Both the position numbers and the translations under genes were made by a program. A DNA stretch of 64,000 bases, from the NCBI GenBank assembly GCA_050331575.1, contig JBHJGS010000023.1, positions 1 through 64,000 of the forward strand, given 5' to 3'. Source of the stretch: JBHJGS01 sp050331575 (GTDB taxonomy: Bacteria; Pseudomonadota; Alphaproteobacteria; Sphingomonadales; Rhodothalassiaceae). Each line of letters begins with the position of its first letter. Position 1 is the first letter of the stretch. Below, in pieces: positions 29,119-37,760 of the stretch. The notes under the pieces are model-generated. The model saw only the letters and a list, made by a program, of their open reading frames with translations. It was not told where the DNA came from and did not search any database.

Positions 29119-29715
29119 TCAACCGGCCAACTCCTTCAAGCCTCTGCGGATCAAGTCATTCAGCGCCAGGGCCGTGCCGTCGCGGTCGATCACGCGGGTT
29201 AGCGCGGCCTGCGCTTCGGCGGGACGATAGCCCAGATTGGTCAGGGCCGACACAGCATCGCTTTTCATGTCCGGGACGGCTGCTGCGGTGGCCGTGGCGG
29301 GCGTCGTGGCGGGCAAGGCGCCCACCGCTTCGGCCAGTTCCATAACAATGCGCTGGGCGAGCTTGGGGCCCACGCCCTGGGCGCGTGCCACCGCGGTCTT
29401 GTCGCCCATCATGATCGCCTGGGCCAGGTCATTGGGCTCCAACACCGACAAAATCGCCAGGGCCACGCGCGCGCCAACCCCCTTGACCGAGGTCAGTAGG
29501 CCGAACTGCGTCTTCTCGGCCCCGTCGCGAAACGCATAGAGGTGGATATGGTCTTCGCGCACATGGGTCTCGATCTCCAAGACTGTCGGGTCGCCGCGCT
29601 TCACAGCGCGCAAGGTGCGGGCGGACGCGAAGGCACGGTAACCGACGCCGCCGACATCCAGGATCAGCCAATCCTCGCCGATTTCGTCGACGACGCCCTT
29701 CAGCCGGCCGATCAT
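29119..29715 (-). CDS. ruvA: Holliday junction DNA-binding subunit RuvA
   Basis: Tetramer that holds the four-way junction for RuvB. 198 residues. Domain I begins MIGRLKGVVDEIGEDWLILDVGGVGY; domain II has two helix-hairpin-helix motifs (LTSVKGVGARVALAIL and AQGVGPKLAQRIVMEL); domain III, which contacts RuvB, is the last ~50 residues (ALTNLGYRPAEAQAAL). It overlaps the ruvC stop by four bases. Confidence 0.98.
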   Translation of the reverse strand: MIGRLKGVVDEIGEDWLILDVGGVGYRAFASARTLRAVKRGDPTVLEIETHVREDHIHLYAFRDGAEKTQFGLLTSVKGVGARVALAILSVLEPNDLAQAIMMGDKTAVARAQGVGPKLAQRIVMELAEAVGALPATTPATATAAAVPDMKSDAVSALTNLGYRPAEAQAALTRVIDRDGTALALNDLIRRGLKELAG

Positions 29716-30188
29716 GCCGGTGCCCGGACCTGATGGGCATGGCAGATCGCCACCGCCAGGGCGTCGATGGCATCGGCCCCGTCAAAGCGGATGCCCGGCA
29801 GCAGCACACCGACCATATGGGCGACCTGCGCCTTGTCCGCATGGCCGACACCGACCACCGACTTCTTGATATGGTTGGGGGCGTATTCCGCGACGCTGAG
29901 TCCCGCCCGCGCCGGTGCCAGCAGCGCGATCCCGCGCGCCTGGCCTAACTTCAAGGTCGCGGTCGGATTCTTGTTCACGAAGGTTTCCTCCACCGCCGCG
30001 GCATCGGGCCCATGCTCGGCAATGACCGCTGTCAGGCCGTCATAAAGCACCGCCAGCCGCGTGGCCAAGGGGGCAGCGGGCTGGGTGCGCAGGGTGCCGT
30101 GGGCGATGTGTCTGAGCCGGCTGCCGTCGCGCAAGACAAGACCCCAGCCCGTTGCGGTCAGGCCCGGATCAAGGCCCAGGATCCGCAT
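29712..30188 (-). CDS. ruvC: Crossover junction endodeoxyribonuclease RuvC
   Basis: Cuts Holliday junctions symmetrically. 158 residues. MRILGLDPGLTATGWG carries the first catalytic Asp (D7); AAVEETFVNKNPTATLKLGQARG carries the Glu; the C-terminal GADAIDALAVAICHAH carries the last two Asp residues. It lies 31 bases after yebC and overlaps ruvA by four bases. Confidence 0.98.
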   Translation of the reverse strand: MRILGLDPGLTATGWGLVLRDGSRLRHIAHGTLRTQPAAPLATRLAVLYDGLTAVIAEHGPDAAAVEETFVNKNPTATLKLGQARGIALLAPARAGLSVAEYAPNHIKKSVVGVGHADKAQVAHMVGVLLPGIRFDGADAIDALAVAICHAHQVRAPA

Positions 30189-30219
30189 CAGGCAGCCGCG
30201 GCGGACGGATGCTGGCCCG

Positions 30220-30975
30220 TCATGCCGCGTTCAGCCGCTCCCACAGATCGTCAGGCAGGTCGTAGTTGCCGAACACCTCCTGGACATCGTCATTGTCATC
30301 CAGCGCGTCGAGCAGCTTCAGCAGCTTGCCGGCATCCTCTTCGGCGTCGATCGTCAGCGGGGTCTGCGGCTTCCAGATCAGCTTGGTGGTCTGCGGCTCC
30401 GCACCCAGCGCATCTTCCAGCGCCTTGGCGACCGTGTGCAGTTCGGTCATCTCGCAATGGATTCGATGGCCGTCCTCATCGGACTCCACATTGTCCGCCC
30501 CGGCTTCCAGCGCGGCCTCGAACATGGCGTCGGCGGAGGCGATCTCGGCAGGATAGACGATTTCACCGACCCGGTCGAACATGTAGTTGACGCTGCCGGT
30601 CTCCCCCAGATTGCCGCCATTCTTGGAAAAGATCGTGCGGATGTCAGAGGCGGAGCGGTTGCGGTTGTCGGTCAGCGCTTCGACGATGATGGCGATGCCG
30701 CCGGGGCCGAAACCCTCATAGCGCACCTCCTCATAGGTGTCGGCATCGCCGCCTTGGCTGGATTGGATCGCCCGTTCAATGCGGTCCTTGGGCATGGATT
30801 CCGCCTTGGCCGCGGCGATGGCGGCGCGCAATCGCGGGTTGAAGGCGGGGTCGGACATGCCCATTTTGGCCGCGACCGTGATCTCCCGCGCCAGCTTTGA
30901 AAACATTTTGGCCCGCTTGGCGTCCTGCCGGCCCTTGCGGTGCATGATATTCTTGAATTTGGAATGACCTGCCAT
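30220..30975 (-). CDS. yebC: YebC/TACO1-family protein
   Basis: 251 residues of the YebC/PmpR family. The N-terminus MAGHSKFKNIMHRKGRQDAK and the segment YEGFGPGGIAIIVEALTDN are diagnostic. Relatives act as DNA-binding regulators, and some help ribosomes at proline-rich stalls, related to the EF-P role. Directly upstream of ruvCA, the standard arrangement. Confidence 0.97.
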   Translation of the reverse strand: MAGHSKFKNIMHRKGRQDAKRAKMFSKLAREITVAAKMGMSDPAFNPRLRAAIAAAKAESMPKDRIERAIQSSQGGDADTYEEVRYEGFGPGGIAIIVEALTDNRNRSASDIRTIFSKNGGNLGETGSVNYMFDRVGEIVYPAEIASADAMFEAALEAGADNVESDEDGHRIHCEMTELHTVAKALEDALGAEPQTTKLIWKPQTPLTIDAEEDAGKLLKLLDALDDNDDVQEVFGNYDLPDDLWERLNAA

Positions 30976-31128
30976 TGCGCTTTACACTCGATCATCGCTC
31001 GTCAACACCCGGTATGGCAGGGCCTTGTACCCGAGGCGCAGGCGGCAAGTCTACTGGGCAGCGCCGTCGATCTCGCGGCCGGCCCGATTGGTACCGTGGC
31101 GAGCCGGTGCGCGCGGCGTGCCGATAAC

Positions 31129-31160
31129 GCCCCGCCGGCATCGGCGCCGGCAGGGCGGGC
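31129..31160 (-). terminator. Imperfect GC-rich hairpin after the fasciclin gene
   Basis: GCCCCGCCGGC and GCCGGCAGGGCGGGC flank a six-base loop, seven bases downstream of the fasciclin stop. No T-run follows. It may be a transcript end or stabilising hairpin. Confidence 0.4.
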
Positions 31161-31166
31161 CTTGGC

Positions 31167-31661
31167 TTAGTTGGGCAGGATCACCCGGTCAATGACGTGA
31201 ATGACGCCGTTGGCCGTTTCGATATCGGCTTGAACCACCTGCGCGGTTTCCACACGCACGCCGTCCGTGGCGTCGATTGACAGTTGCGCGCCCAGCGCGG
31301 TCTTCGGGCTCAGCGTCTTGCCGGACAGATCGCCGGACAAGAATTTCCCCGGAACCACGTGATAGGTCAGGATCGCGCGCAGCGCTTCCTTATTTTCCGG
31401 CTTCAACAAATTTTCCACCGTGCCCTTGGGCAGCTTCTCGAACGCGGCATTGGTCGGCGCGAACACGGTGTAGGGCCCCTCGCCCTGCAGCGCCGGCACC
31501 AGATCGGCGGCCTTTAACGCGGCAACCAAGGTGGAGAACTGATCATTGCCCTGAGCGGTTTCGACAATGCCTTGGCTGTTGGCGCCCATCTTGTGATGGT
31601 CAGCAGCCGCGGGAACGGCCAGCGCCAGGGCGGCCGCAACCGCCAAAATCTGCATCTTCAT
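31167..31661 (-). CDS. Secreted fasciclin (FAS1) domain protein
   Basis: 164 residues: a signal peptide (MKMQILAVAAALALAVPAAA) and one FAS1 domain with VFAPTNAAFEKLPKG (H1-type block) and ILTYHVVPGKFLSGDL (conserved YH), ending in VIHVIDRVILPN. FAS1 proteins mediate adhesion or bind small molecules at the cell surface. A ribosome site (AGGAG) precedes the start. A perfect 16 bp palindrome 36 bases upstream may be its operator. Confidence 0.95.
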   Translation of the reverse strand: MKMQILAVAAALALAVPAAADHHKMGANSQGIVETAQGNDQFSTLVAALKAADLVPALQGEGPYTVFAPTNAAFEKLPKGTVENLLKPENKEALRAILTYHVVPGKFLSGDLSGKTLSPKTALGAQLSIDATDGVRVETAQVVQADIETANGVIHVIDRVILPN

Positions 31662-31696
31662 AATCCATGCCTCCTGGAAAGGAAAAAGAAACGGAG

Positions 31697-31712
31697 GTCA
31701 TTGGCCAATGAC
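31697..31712. promoter_or_regulatory. Perfect 16 bp palindrome upstream of the fasciclin gene
   Basis: GTCATTGGCCAATGAC is fully self-complementary and sits 36 bases before the fasciclin ATG, near where an operator would lie. No matching regulator is encoded nearby. Promoter hexamers could not be assigned with confidence. Confidence 0.45.
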
Positions 31713-31790
31713 AATCAGTATTACGTGCGACCCGGGGCCCCTGGTCGTGCGGCCCGTCGCCACACTGGCTCAGCCGATCGCAAAGCCCGC

Positions 31791-32549
31791 CTATTTCGGT
31801 GCCATGCGCAACGCGCCGTCCAAGCGGATGGTTTCGCCATTCAGCATGGGATTTTCCACGATGTGCCGGGCCAGCTGGCCATATTCGGCCGGATTGCCCA
31901 GCCGGGCCGGGTGCGGCACGGTCGTCGACAGGCTGTCCAGCGCCTCCTGCGGCAGGCCCATCAGCAATGGGGTCAGGAACAATCCCGGAGCGATGGCCAC
32001 CACGCGCACCTGCTTGTCGGCCAAGTCCCGCGCGATCGGCAAGGTCATGCCGACCACCCCGCCCTTGGAGGCGGCGTAGGCGGCTTGGCCGATTTGACCA
32101 TCGAATGCGGCGATTGAGGCTGTATTGATGATCACGCCGCGCTCCTCGTCCAGGGGGTCCAGCGCCACCATGCGCTCTGCGGCCAGGCGGGTGAGGTTGA
32201 AGGTGCCGATCAGATTGACCTGGATCACCTTGGCGAAACTGTCCAGCGGATGGGCCTGGCCGCGTCCGACGGTCTTCTGCGCCAGGCCGATGCCGGCGCA
32301 AGACACGGCGATGCGCACCGGCCCGAACCGCTCAGCTGCCTGGTCAAGCGCGGCGCGCACGGCACTTTCGTCAGTGACGTCGGCCGTGGCGAAGCCGCCG
32401 CCCAACTCAGCCGCCAGCGCCTCGCCCTTGTCCTGATCCAGGTCGATCAGCATGACTTGGGCGCCGGCCTCGGCCAGGGCGCGCGCGGTGGCCGCCCCCA
32501 AACCCGAGGCGCCGCCGGAGATCAGCGCCGTGCATCCATCGATCCGCAT
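31791..32549 (-). CDS. Short-chain dehydrogenase, 3-hydroxyacyl-CoA dehydrogenase type 2-like
   Basis: 252-residue Rossmann-fold oxidoreductase. Cofactor loop SGGASGLGAATA near 11-22, with Asp after the second strand (LIDLDQDKG) implying NAD rather than NADP. The catalytic Ser lies in INTASIAAFDGQIGQAAYAASKGG, with Y-x3-K. The closest pattern is the HSD17B10-type 3-hydroxyacyl-CoA dehydrogenases that act in fatty-acid and isoleucine breakdown. Divergent from the YkvA/HMG-CoA lyase pair, which also belongs to acyl-CoA/leucine catabolism. Confidence 0.93.
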   Translation of the reverse strand: MRIDGCTALISGGASGLGAATARALAEAGAQVMLIDLDQDKGEALAAELGGGFATADVTDESAVRAALDQAAERFGPVRIAVSCAGIGLAQKTVGRGQAHPLDSFAKVIQVNLIGTFNLTRLAAERMVALDPLDEERGVIINTASIAAFDGQIGQAAYAASKGGVVGMTLPIARDLADKQVRVVAIAPGLFLTPLLMGLPQEALDSLSTTVPHPARLGNPAEYGQLARHIVENPMLNGETIRLDGALRMAPK

Positions 32550-32620
32550 GCTCGTTTCCTTTCCTTCATGCTTGAAAAAGCCCGTCGCGGCATTTGTTCG
32601 ACGCCGGCTTAGCCGTTAGC

Positions 32621-33067
32621 ATGGCGCAAGAAAAGCATCCCCTCTCCATGGACAGCGCGATGACCAAGCCGACCGCCAATCCCCTGTTCGACCGGCTGCT
32701 CGACCGGCCGGAGCAATCCCGCCGCATCGTCCGCGGCGGGCTGATCGCCAAGATCAAGCGCTTCGCCGGCCGATTGCCCTTCATCGAGCCCTTGTTGGCG
32801 GCCTATTATTGCGCGCGCGACCCGCTGACGCCGGCAACCGCCAAGGCGATCCTGATGGCAGCGCTGGCCTATTTCGTGCTGCCGTTCGATCTCATCCCGG
32901 ACATGCTGGCCGGGCTGGGGCTGAGCGACGATACCGCCGTGCTGATGGCGGCGATCGGGGCGGTGCAGGCGCAGATCCGCCCGCGCCACCACGCCGCGGC
33001 CAAGCGTGCGTTATGGCGCATGAAGCATAATGTCACCCGGCTTGACCCGGATGAGCTGGGCGCATGA
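32621..33067 (+). CDS. YkvA/DUF1232 family membrane protein
   Basis: About 148 residues with the DUF1232 core: YYCARDPLTPATAKAILMAALAYFVLPFDLIPD, with a membrane segment and the LPFDLIPD signature, then LGLSDDTAVLMAAIGAV. The function is unknown. Several in-frame ATGs (32621, 32648, 32660) have weak ribosome sites, so the start is uncertain. Its stop overlaps the HMG-CoA lyase start (ATGA). Confidence 0.88.
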   Translation: MAQEKHPLSMDSAMTKPTANPLFDRLLDRPEQSRRIVRGGLIAKIKRFAGRLPFIEPLLAAYYCARDPLTPATAKAILMAALAYFVLPFDLIPDMLAGLGLSDDTAVLMAAIGAVQAQIRPRHHAAAKRALWRMKHNVTRLDPDELGA

Positions 33068-33984
33068 ACGGCGCGGTCCAGATCGTCGAGGTCGGTGCGC
33101 GCGACGGCCTGCAGAATGAAAAGGCGATCATATCAACGCAGGACAAGCTGGCGCTGATCGGCCGGCTGCTGGCCGCCGGCGCCACCCGGCTGGAAGTGGC
33201 CAGCTTCGTGCATCCGGAGAAGGTGCCGCAGATGGCCGATGCCGAAGCGGTGATCTCTGGCCTGCCGGATGATCGGACGGTCAGTTATATCGGCTTGGTG
33301 CTGAACAAGCGCGGCTATCTGCGCGCCTTAGAGACCAGGCGCGGCAACAAGCGCGGCATCGACGAGGTCGGCTGCGTCGCGGTTGCCTCCGACGGGTTCG
33401 GCCAGCGCAATCAGGGCGTCGGCTGGGAAGACAGCGTGCGCGTCGCCCAGGAGATCCACAAATTGGCGCATGCCGATGGCGTGCCCGCCCAGGTCACCGT
33501 GTCGGTTTGTTGGGGCGACCCGTTTGACGGCGAGGTGCCGATGGACCGCGTGGTCGAGATCGTGCGCCGACTGGCCGAGGCCGAGCCCACGGAAATCGCG
33601 CTGGCGGACACCATCGGCGTGGCGGTTCCGGCCAAGGTCACCGAGCTGTTCGAACGCGCCGCTGAGGCCGCACCGGGTATCCGCCTGCGCGCGCATTTCC
33701 ATGACACGCGCAACACCGGCATGGCCAATGCCTGGGCCGCCTATCAGGCAGGCGCGGCGGTCCTCGATGCCTCGCTGGGCGGTCTGGGCGGCTGCCCGTT
33801 CGCGCCCAACGCCACCGGCAATATCGCCACGGAGGATCTGATCTTTCTGCTTGAGCGCTCCGGCATCGAAACCGGGCTGGATTTGGATCAGCTGATCGCC
33901 GCGGCGGCCTGGTTTGAAGGCATCATCGGCAAGCCGCTGCCCTCGGCTCTGCTGCGTGCCGGCCCGATGTTGCTCGTCCCATAG
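33064..33984 (+). CDS. Hydroxymethylglutaryl-CoA lyase
   Basis: Cleaves HMG-CoA to acetoacetate and acetyl-CoA, the last step of leucine degradation. 306 residues. EVGARDGLQNE at the N-terminus binds metal and substrate; HFHDTRNTGMANA supplies metal-binding His residues; and GLGGCPFAPNATGN contains the catalytic Cys loop. These three blocks distinguish it from other HMGL-like aldolases. The other leucine-pathway genes are not in the window. The stop is followed at once by a copy of the palindromic repeat. Confidence 0.96.
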   Translation: MNGAVQIVEVGARDGLQNEKAIISTQDKLALIGRLLAAGATRLEVASFVHPEKVPQMADAEAVISGLPDDRTVSYIGLVLNKRGYLRALETRRGNKRGIDEVGCVAVASDGFGQRNQGVGWEDSVRVAQEIHKLAHADGVPAQVTVSVCWGDPFDGEVPMDRVVEIVRRLAEAEPTEIALADTIGVAVPAKVTELFERAAEAAPGIRLRAHFHDTRNTGMANAWAAYQAGAAVLDASLGGLGGCPFAPNATGNIATEDLIFLLERSGIETGLDLDQLIAAAAWFEGIIGKPLPSALLRAGPMLLVP

Positions 33985-34040
33985 AAGGCGGGCAATTTCA
34001 TCCGATCACTCGCGAGCCTGCTTGATTGGATAATGCCCTA
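33985..34040 (-). repeat. Palindromic intergenic repeat, copy 4 (left half)
   Basis: Read leftward: TAGGGCATTATCC, a short diverged part, then GATCGGATGAAATTGCCCGC, matching the left half of the element at 39837-39957. It fills the whole gap between the HMG-CoA lyase stop and the aminotransferase. Its terminal TAG (34038-34040) is the aminotransferase stop codon. Confidence 0.7.
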
Positions 34041-34904
34041 GCCGGCTGGCCGCACCCGCCCGGTCTCGGCGGTGACATGATCCCAGTGCGCCGCGATCAG
34101 TGCCCGGGTAACCGGGCCGGGCGTGCCGTCACCGATGCACCGGCCATCGATCGTTGTTACCGGCATGACGAAATTACTCGAAGAGGTCATGAACGCCTCA
34201 TCGGCTGCTATGGCTTCCTCCACGGTGAACGCGCCCTCAACCACCAGCGCGCCGGCGCGCTCCAGCACCACTTCGCGCGTGATGCCGGGCAGCAGATCCG
34301 CACCCAACTGGCGCGTCTGCACGCTGCCGCCGCGCACGATCCAGGCGGTGGTGGAGGAGCCCTCGGTGACCCCCTGGCTATCGGTCATCCAGGCCTCGGC
34401 CTGACCGTTCGCGCGCGCATGCTGTTTGGCCAACACATTGCCCAAAAGCGACACGGACTTAATGTCGCATCGCTTCCAGCGCAGATCCGCTGTGGTCGCC
34501 ACCGCGACACCGTGCCGCTGGCGCTTTGCCACCGCGGCCAGGTCGAAGCGGCGCACCGTCACGATCAAGCCCGGTGGCACCGGTGAGGCCGGAAAGGCAT
34601 GATCACGCGGCGCCGTCCCGCGGGTGACTTGCCAGTAAACGACCGCGTCGGACAGCCGGTTCAGGCGCACAAGCCGTTCAAGCATTTGGCAGAATGCGGG
34701 CTTGGCCATCGGCCAGCGAAGCTCCAGTTCGGCCAACGACCGGTCGAGCCGGCGCAGATGCCGGTGAAGGTCGAGCAGGCGGTGGTTCAGCGCCAGCGCG
34801 ACCTCATAAACCCCGTCGGAGAATTGTAGGCCGCGGTCTTCGACTGGCACGGCGGCCTTGACGAGCGGGCGGTAACGGCCATTGACATAGGCGATGCGCG
34901 CCAT
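34038..34904 (-). CDS. dat: D-amino-acid/branched-chain aminotransferase (fold type IV)
   Basis: 288-residue PLP enzyme. RIAYVNGRYRPL and VPVEDRGLQFSDGVYEV are N-terminal signatures. The PLP-binding Lys lies in RCDIKSVSLLGNVLAKQ, and the phosphate-binding loop SSSNFVMPV is near the C-terminus. The pattern fits D-alanine transaminase more than IlvE, but substrate choice cannot be proved by sequence. AAGGA precedes the ATG. The stop codon comes from an intergenic repeat end, so the last residues may be altered. Confidence 0.92.
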   Translation of the reverse strand: MARIAYVNGRYRPLVKAAVPVEDRGLQFSDGVYEVALALNHRLLDLHRHLRRLDRSLAELELRWPMAKPAFCQMLERLVRLNRLSDAVVYWQVTRGTAPRDHAFPASPVPPGLIVTVRRFDLAAVAKRQRHGVAVATTADLRWKRCDIKSVSLLGNVLAKQHARANGQAEAWMTDSQGVTEGSSTTAWIVRGGSVQTRQLGADLLPGITREVVLERAGALVVEGAFTVEEAIAADEAFMTSSSNFVMPVTTIDGRCIGDGTPGPVTRALIAAHWDHVTAETGRVRPAG

Positions 34905-35004
34905 GGCATTGGTCCTTCGTCTGTTTGGTGATCTCGTCCCCTGGCCTTAGCCGTACACACCGCATGCATCCAAGCCCCGCCTGTTCTGCCGAACCCGCCC
35001 GCTG

Positions 35005-36426
35005 ATGACTGCGCCGGTGCTCTACTGGTATCGGGACGATCTGCGTCTTGCCGATCTGCCCGCCCTGGCCGCCGCAATCGCTTGCGGCGGGCCGGTGATC
35101 CCGATCTATATTCTGGATGACCGCGCGGCCGGAACCCGTGCCTTGGGCGGCGCGTCCCGGTGGTGGCTGCACCACAGTCTGGCGCAGCTGGCAGAGGCGA
35201 TCGAGCGGCTTGGCGGCCGATTGATCCTTCGCCGCGGCGACAGCCATGACATTTTGCCGGCTCTGCTGGAGCAGACCGGCGCGGATCGGGTGTTCGCAAG
35301 CACAAGCGAAGCGCCCTGGCTGCGTCGGTTAGATGCTGCGCTGGCCAAGCGCGTGACGCTGGATCAGCATGCCGGGGCCACCTTATTCCGTCCCGGCGAG
35401 ATCTGCACCAAATCCGAGGCGGTCTATAAGGTGTTCTCGCCGTTCTGGCGGGCGCTGAAGGCGCATGGCGAACCGCCCGAGCCGATCGCTGCGCCGACGC
35501 GTTGGCCGGCGCCGGAGCGCTGGCCGGACAGCGATACTCTGGACAGTTGGGCTCTGCGCCCGAGCAATCCGGACTGGGCCGCGGAATTCTCCGATCATTG
35601 GACCCCGGGGGCCGCCGGGGCGCATGCCCGGTTGGGGCATTTCCTGGAGCATATCTGCGAGGATTATAAGCGGCTTCGGGACATTCCCGGCATTGACGGC
35701 ACCTCGCGCTTGTCGCCGCATCTGCGCTTCGGGGAGATCTCGCCGCGCGAGGTATGGCACCGCACCCGGCCGGTGTGCGAGACGTCCGAACCGTTTCTAA
35801 GGGAGTTGGGCTGGCGTGAATTCGGCTATCATCTGCTGCACCATATGCCGCACTTGCCCGACGAGCCGATGCGCCCGGAATTCAAGGCCTTCCCCTATCG
35901 TCGGGACAAGACGGCGTTGGCGCGCTGGCAGTGCGGCCAGACCGGTTATCCCATCGTCGATGCCGGCATGCGTCAGCTGTGGCGCACCGGCTGGCTGCAC
36001 AACCGCGTGCGCATGATCGTCGGATCATTCCTGGTCAAGGATCTGCTGCTGGATTGGGAATCCGGCGAGGCGTGGTTTTGGGACACGTTGGTGGACGCTG
36101 ACCCGGCGAACAATGTGATGGGATGGCAATGGGTGGCCGGCTGCGGGCCCGATGCTGCGCCCTATTTTCGGATCTTCAATCCGGTCAGCCAGGGCGAGCG
36201 GCATGACCCGGACGGCGCATATGTGCGGCGCTGGGTGCCGGAACTGGCCGGTTTGCCCGATTCGGTCATCCACAAGCCCTGGGAGGCCTCGCCGATGGAG
36301 CGGGATCTCGCCGGCGTGCGCCTTGGAAAGGACTATCCTGAACCCATGGTAGATCATAAAAGGGCGAGGGAAGCCGCCTTAGAAGCTTACGAATGCGTCA
36401 AACAAGCCAAGGAGCAGGGAGCGTGA
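35005..36426 (+). CDS. phr: Deoxyribodipyrimidine photolyase (class I CPD type)
   Basis: Light-driven repair of UV pyrimidine dimers. 473 residues. The N-terminal antenna domain starts with LYWYRDDLRLADLPAL. The FAD-binding helical domain has TSRLSPHLRFGEISPREVW, RWQCGQTGYPIVDAGMRQLW and NRVRMIVGSFLVKDLLLDW, followed by the photolyase signature MGWQWVAGCGPDAAPYFRIFNP. First gene of a four-gene operon with an FAD oxidase, DUF1365 and a cyclopropane-fatty-acid synthase. Its stop shares a base with the next start. Confidence 0.96.
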   Translation: MTAPVLYWYRDDLRLADLPALAAAIACGGPVIPIYILDDRAAGTRALGGASRWWLHHSLAQLAEAIERLGGRLILRRGDSHDILPALLEQTGADRVFASTSEAPWLRRLDAALAKRVTLDQHAGATLFRPGEICTKSEAVYKVFSPFWRALKAHGEPPEPIAAPTRWPAPERWPDSDTLDSWALRPSNPDWAAEFSDHWTPGAAGAHARLGHFLEHICEDYKRLRDIPGIDGTSRLSPHLRFGEISPREVWHRTRPVCETSEPFLRELGWREFGYHLLHHMPHLPDEPMRPEFKAFPYRRDKTALARWQCGQTGYPIVDAGMRQLWRTGWLHNRVRMIVGSFLVKDLLLDWESGEAWFWDTLVDADPANNVMGWQWVAGCGPDAAPYFRIFNPVSQGERHDPDGAYVRRWVPELAGLPDSVIHKPWEASPMERDLAGVRLGKDYPEPMVDHKRAREAALEAYECVKQAKEQGA

Positions 36427-37760
36427 TGCCCGATGATTTGTCCAACCGCCCGGAAATCCCGCCTGCTGCGCCGCGCCGCATTGCAGTGGTCGGCGCCGGC
36501 GTCAGCGGCTTGACCGCGGCCTATTTGCTCAGCCGGGTGCATCGGGTCACGCTCTACGAGAAGGACCCGCGTTTGGGTGGGCATGCCAATACCGTGGGGG
36601 TCGACACCGCCGACGGCGTCATCGGTGTGGACACCGGCTTCATCGTTTACAATGAGACCAACTATCCCCAGCTGAAAGCGCTGTTCCGGCACCTGGATGT
36701 GCCGACCCAGCCCAGCGACATGAGCTTTGCGGTGTCGCTGGACGACGGCGCGCTGGAATATTCCGGGTCCGGCTTGGACGGGCTGTTCGCTCAGCGGCGC
36801 AATCTGATGAGCCCGAAGCATTGGCGGCTGGTCTACGACCTGGTGCGCTTTTACCGCGGCTCCGGCGCCATGCTCGACGATGTCGCCATCGCGCAAATGA
36901 CGCTGGGCCAGCTGTTGGAGCAATTCGGCGCCGGCAAGAGTTTTGCGCGCGCCCATATCCTGCCCATGGCCGCGGCGATCTGGTCGACGCCCACGCAGGC
37001 CATTCTGGACTTTCCCGCCCGCTCCTTCCTGCGCTTCTTCGCCAATCACGGCCTGTTCCGCCTGTCCAAGCGGATTGCCTGGCGCACCGTCACCGGCGGC
37101 TCGCGGAGCTATGTCGACAAGCTGGCAGCCGCGACCGATGCGGTCATCCGCACCGGGGCGGCGGTGACCGCGCTGCGCCGGGACGCAGACACGCTGTGGC
37201 TGAGCGCGCAGGGCCAGGACCCGGAGGCCTATGATGCGGTCGTGCTGGCCTGCCATGCCGATCAGGCGTTGCGGCTGCTCAGCGATGCGGATGGGCGTGA
37301 ACGGGCGGCCTTGGGAGCCTTCCGCTACGAGCGGAACGAAGCGGTGCTGCACCGAGATACGGGATTCATGCCGAAGCGCCGGCGGGCCTGGTCGAGCTGG
37401 AATTATCTGTCCACCGGGCCACTGCAGGCGCCCAAGCTGGCGCTGAGCTACTGGATGAACCGGCTGCAGGCGCTGCCGTGCCAGGACAATTTCTTTGTAA
37501 CCTTGAACGCGGCGCAAGAACCCGCAGGCACGATCGGCCATTATGATTATGAGCACCCGATCTACGACATGGCGGCGGTGGCCGCCCAGCGCACGCTGGT
37601 GGACATGCAGGGACGACGCGGGCTTTATTTCGCCGGCGCCCATCTGGGCTACGGCTTCCACGAAGACGGCGCGCAATCCGCTGTGGCGGTGGCGCGTGCG
37701 CTGGGTGCGCCGGCCCCCTGGGGCGATGCCGCGCAACCCTTGGACCGGATCGCCGCATGA
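36426..37760 (+). CDS. FAD-dependent amine-oxidase-like oxidoreductase
   Basis: 444 residues. The dinucleotide-binding motif is IAVVGAGVSGLTAAYLLSR near residue 20, then LYEKDPRLGGHANTV. The C-terminal FAD segment is GLYFAGAHLGYGFHEDGAQSAVAVARAL. This family is routinely encoded with DUF1365 and Cfa-type methyltransferases, and is thought to modify membrane fatty acyl chains; the exact reaction here is unknown. The start at 36426 has GGGAG upstream and overlaps the photolyase stop by one base. Confidence 0.93.
   Translation: MPDDLSNRPEIPPAAPRRIAVVGAGVSGLTAAYLLSRVHRVTLYEKDPRLGGHANTVGVDTADGVIGVDTGFIVYNETNYPQLKALFRHLDVPTQPSDMSFAVSLDDGALEYSGSGLDGLFAQRRNLMSPKHWRLVYDLVRFYRGSGAMLDDVAIAQMTLGQLLEQFGAGKSFARAHILPMAAAIWSTPTQAILDFPARSFLRFFANHGLFRLSKRIAWRTVTGGSRSYVDKLAAATDAVIRTGAAVTALRRDADTLWLSAQGQDPEAYDAVVLACHADQALRLLSDADGRERAALGAFRYERNEAVLHRDTGFMPKRRRAWSSWNYLSTGPLQAPKLALSYWMNRLQALPCQDNFFVTLNAAQEPAGTIGHYDYEHPIYDMAAVAAQRTLVDMQGRRGLYFAGAHLGYGFHEDGAQSAVAVARALGAPAPWGDAAQPLDRIAA

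Noticed and set aside
34929..34960. RpoE/ChrR-type promoter (TGATCT then TACACA) before the photolyase operon
   Set aside because: The -35 is one base off, the spacer is 19 or more, and the -10 is poor; too weak to call.
34983..34994. GTTC-N4-GAAC inverted repeat upstream of the photolyase
   Set aside because: It is not the alphaproteobacterial LexA form (GTTC-N7-GTTC) and overlaps the expected ribosome-binding region.
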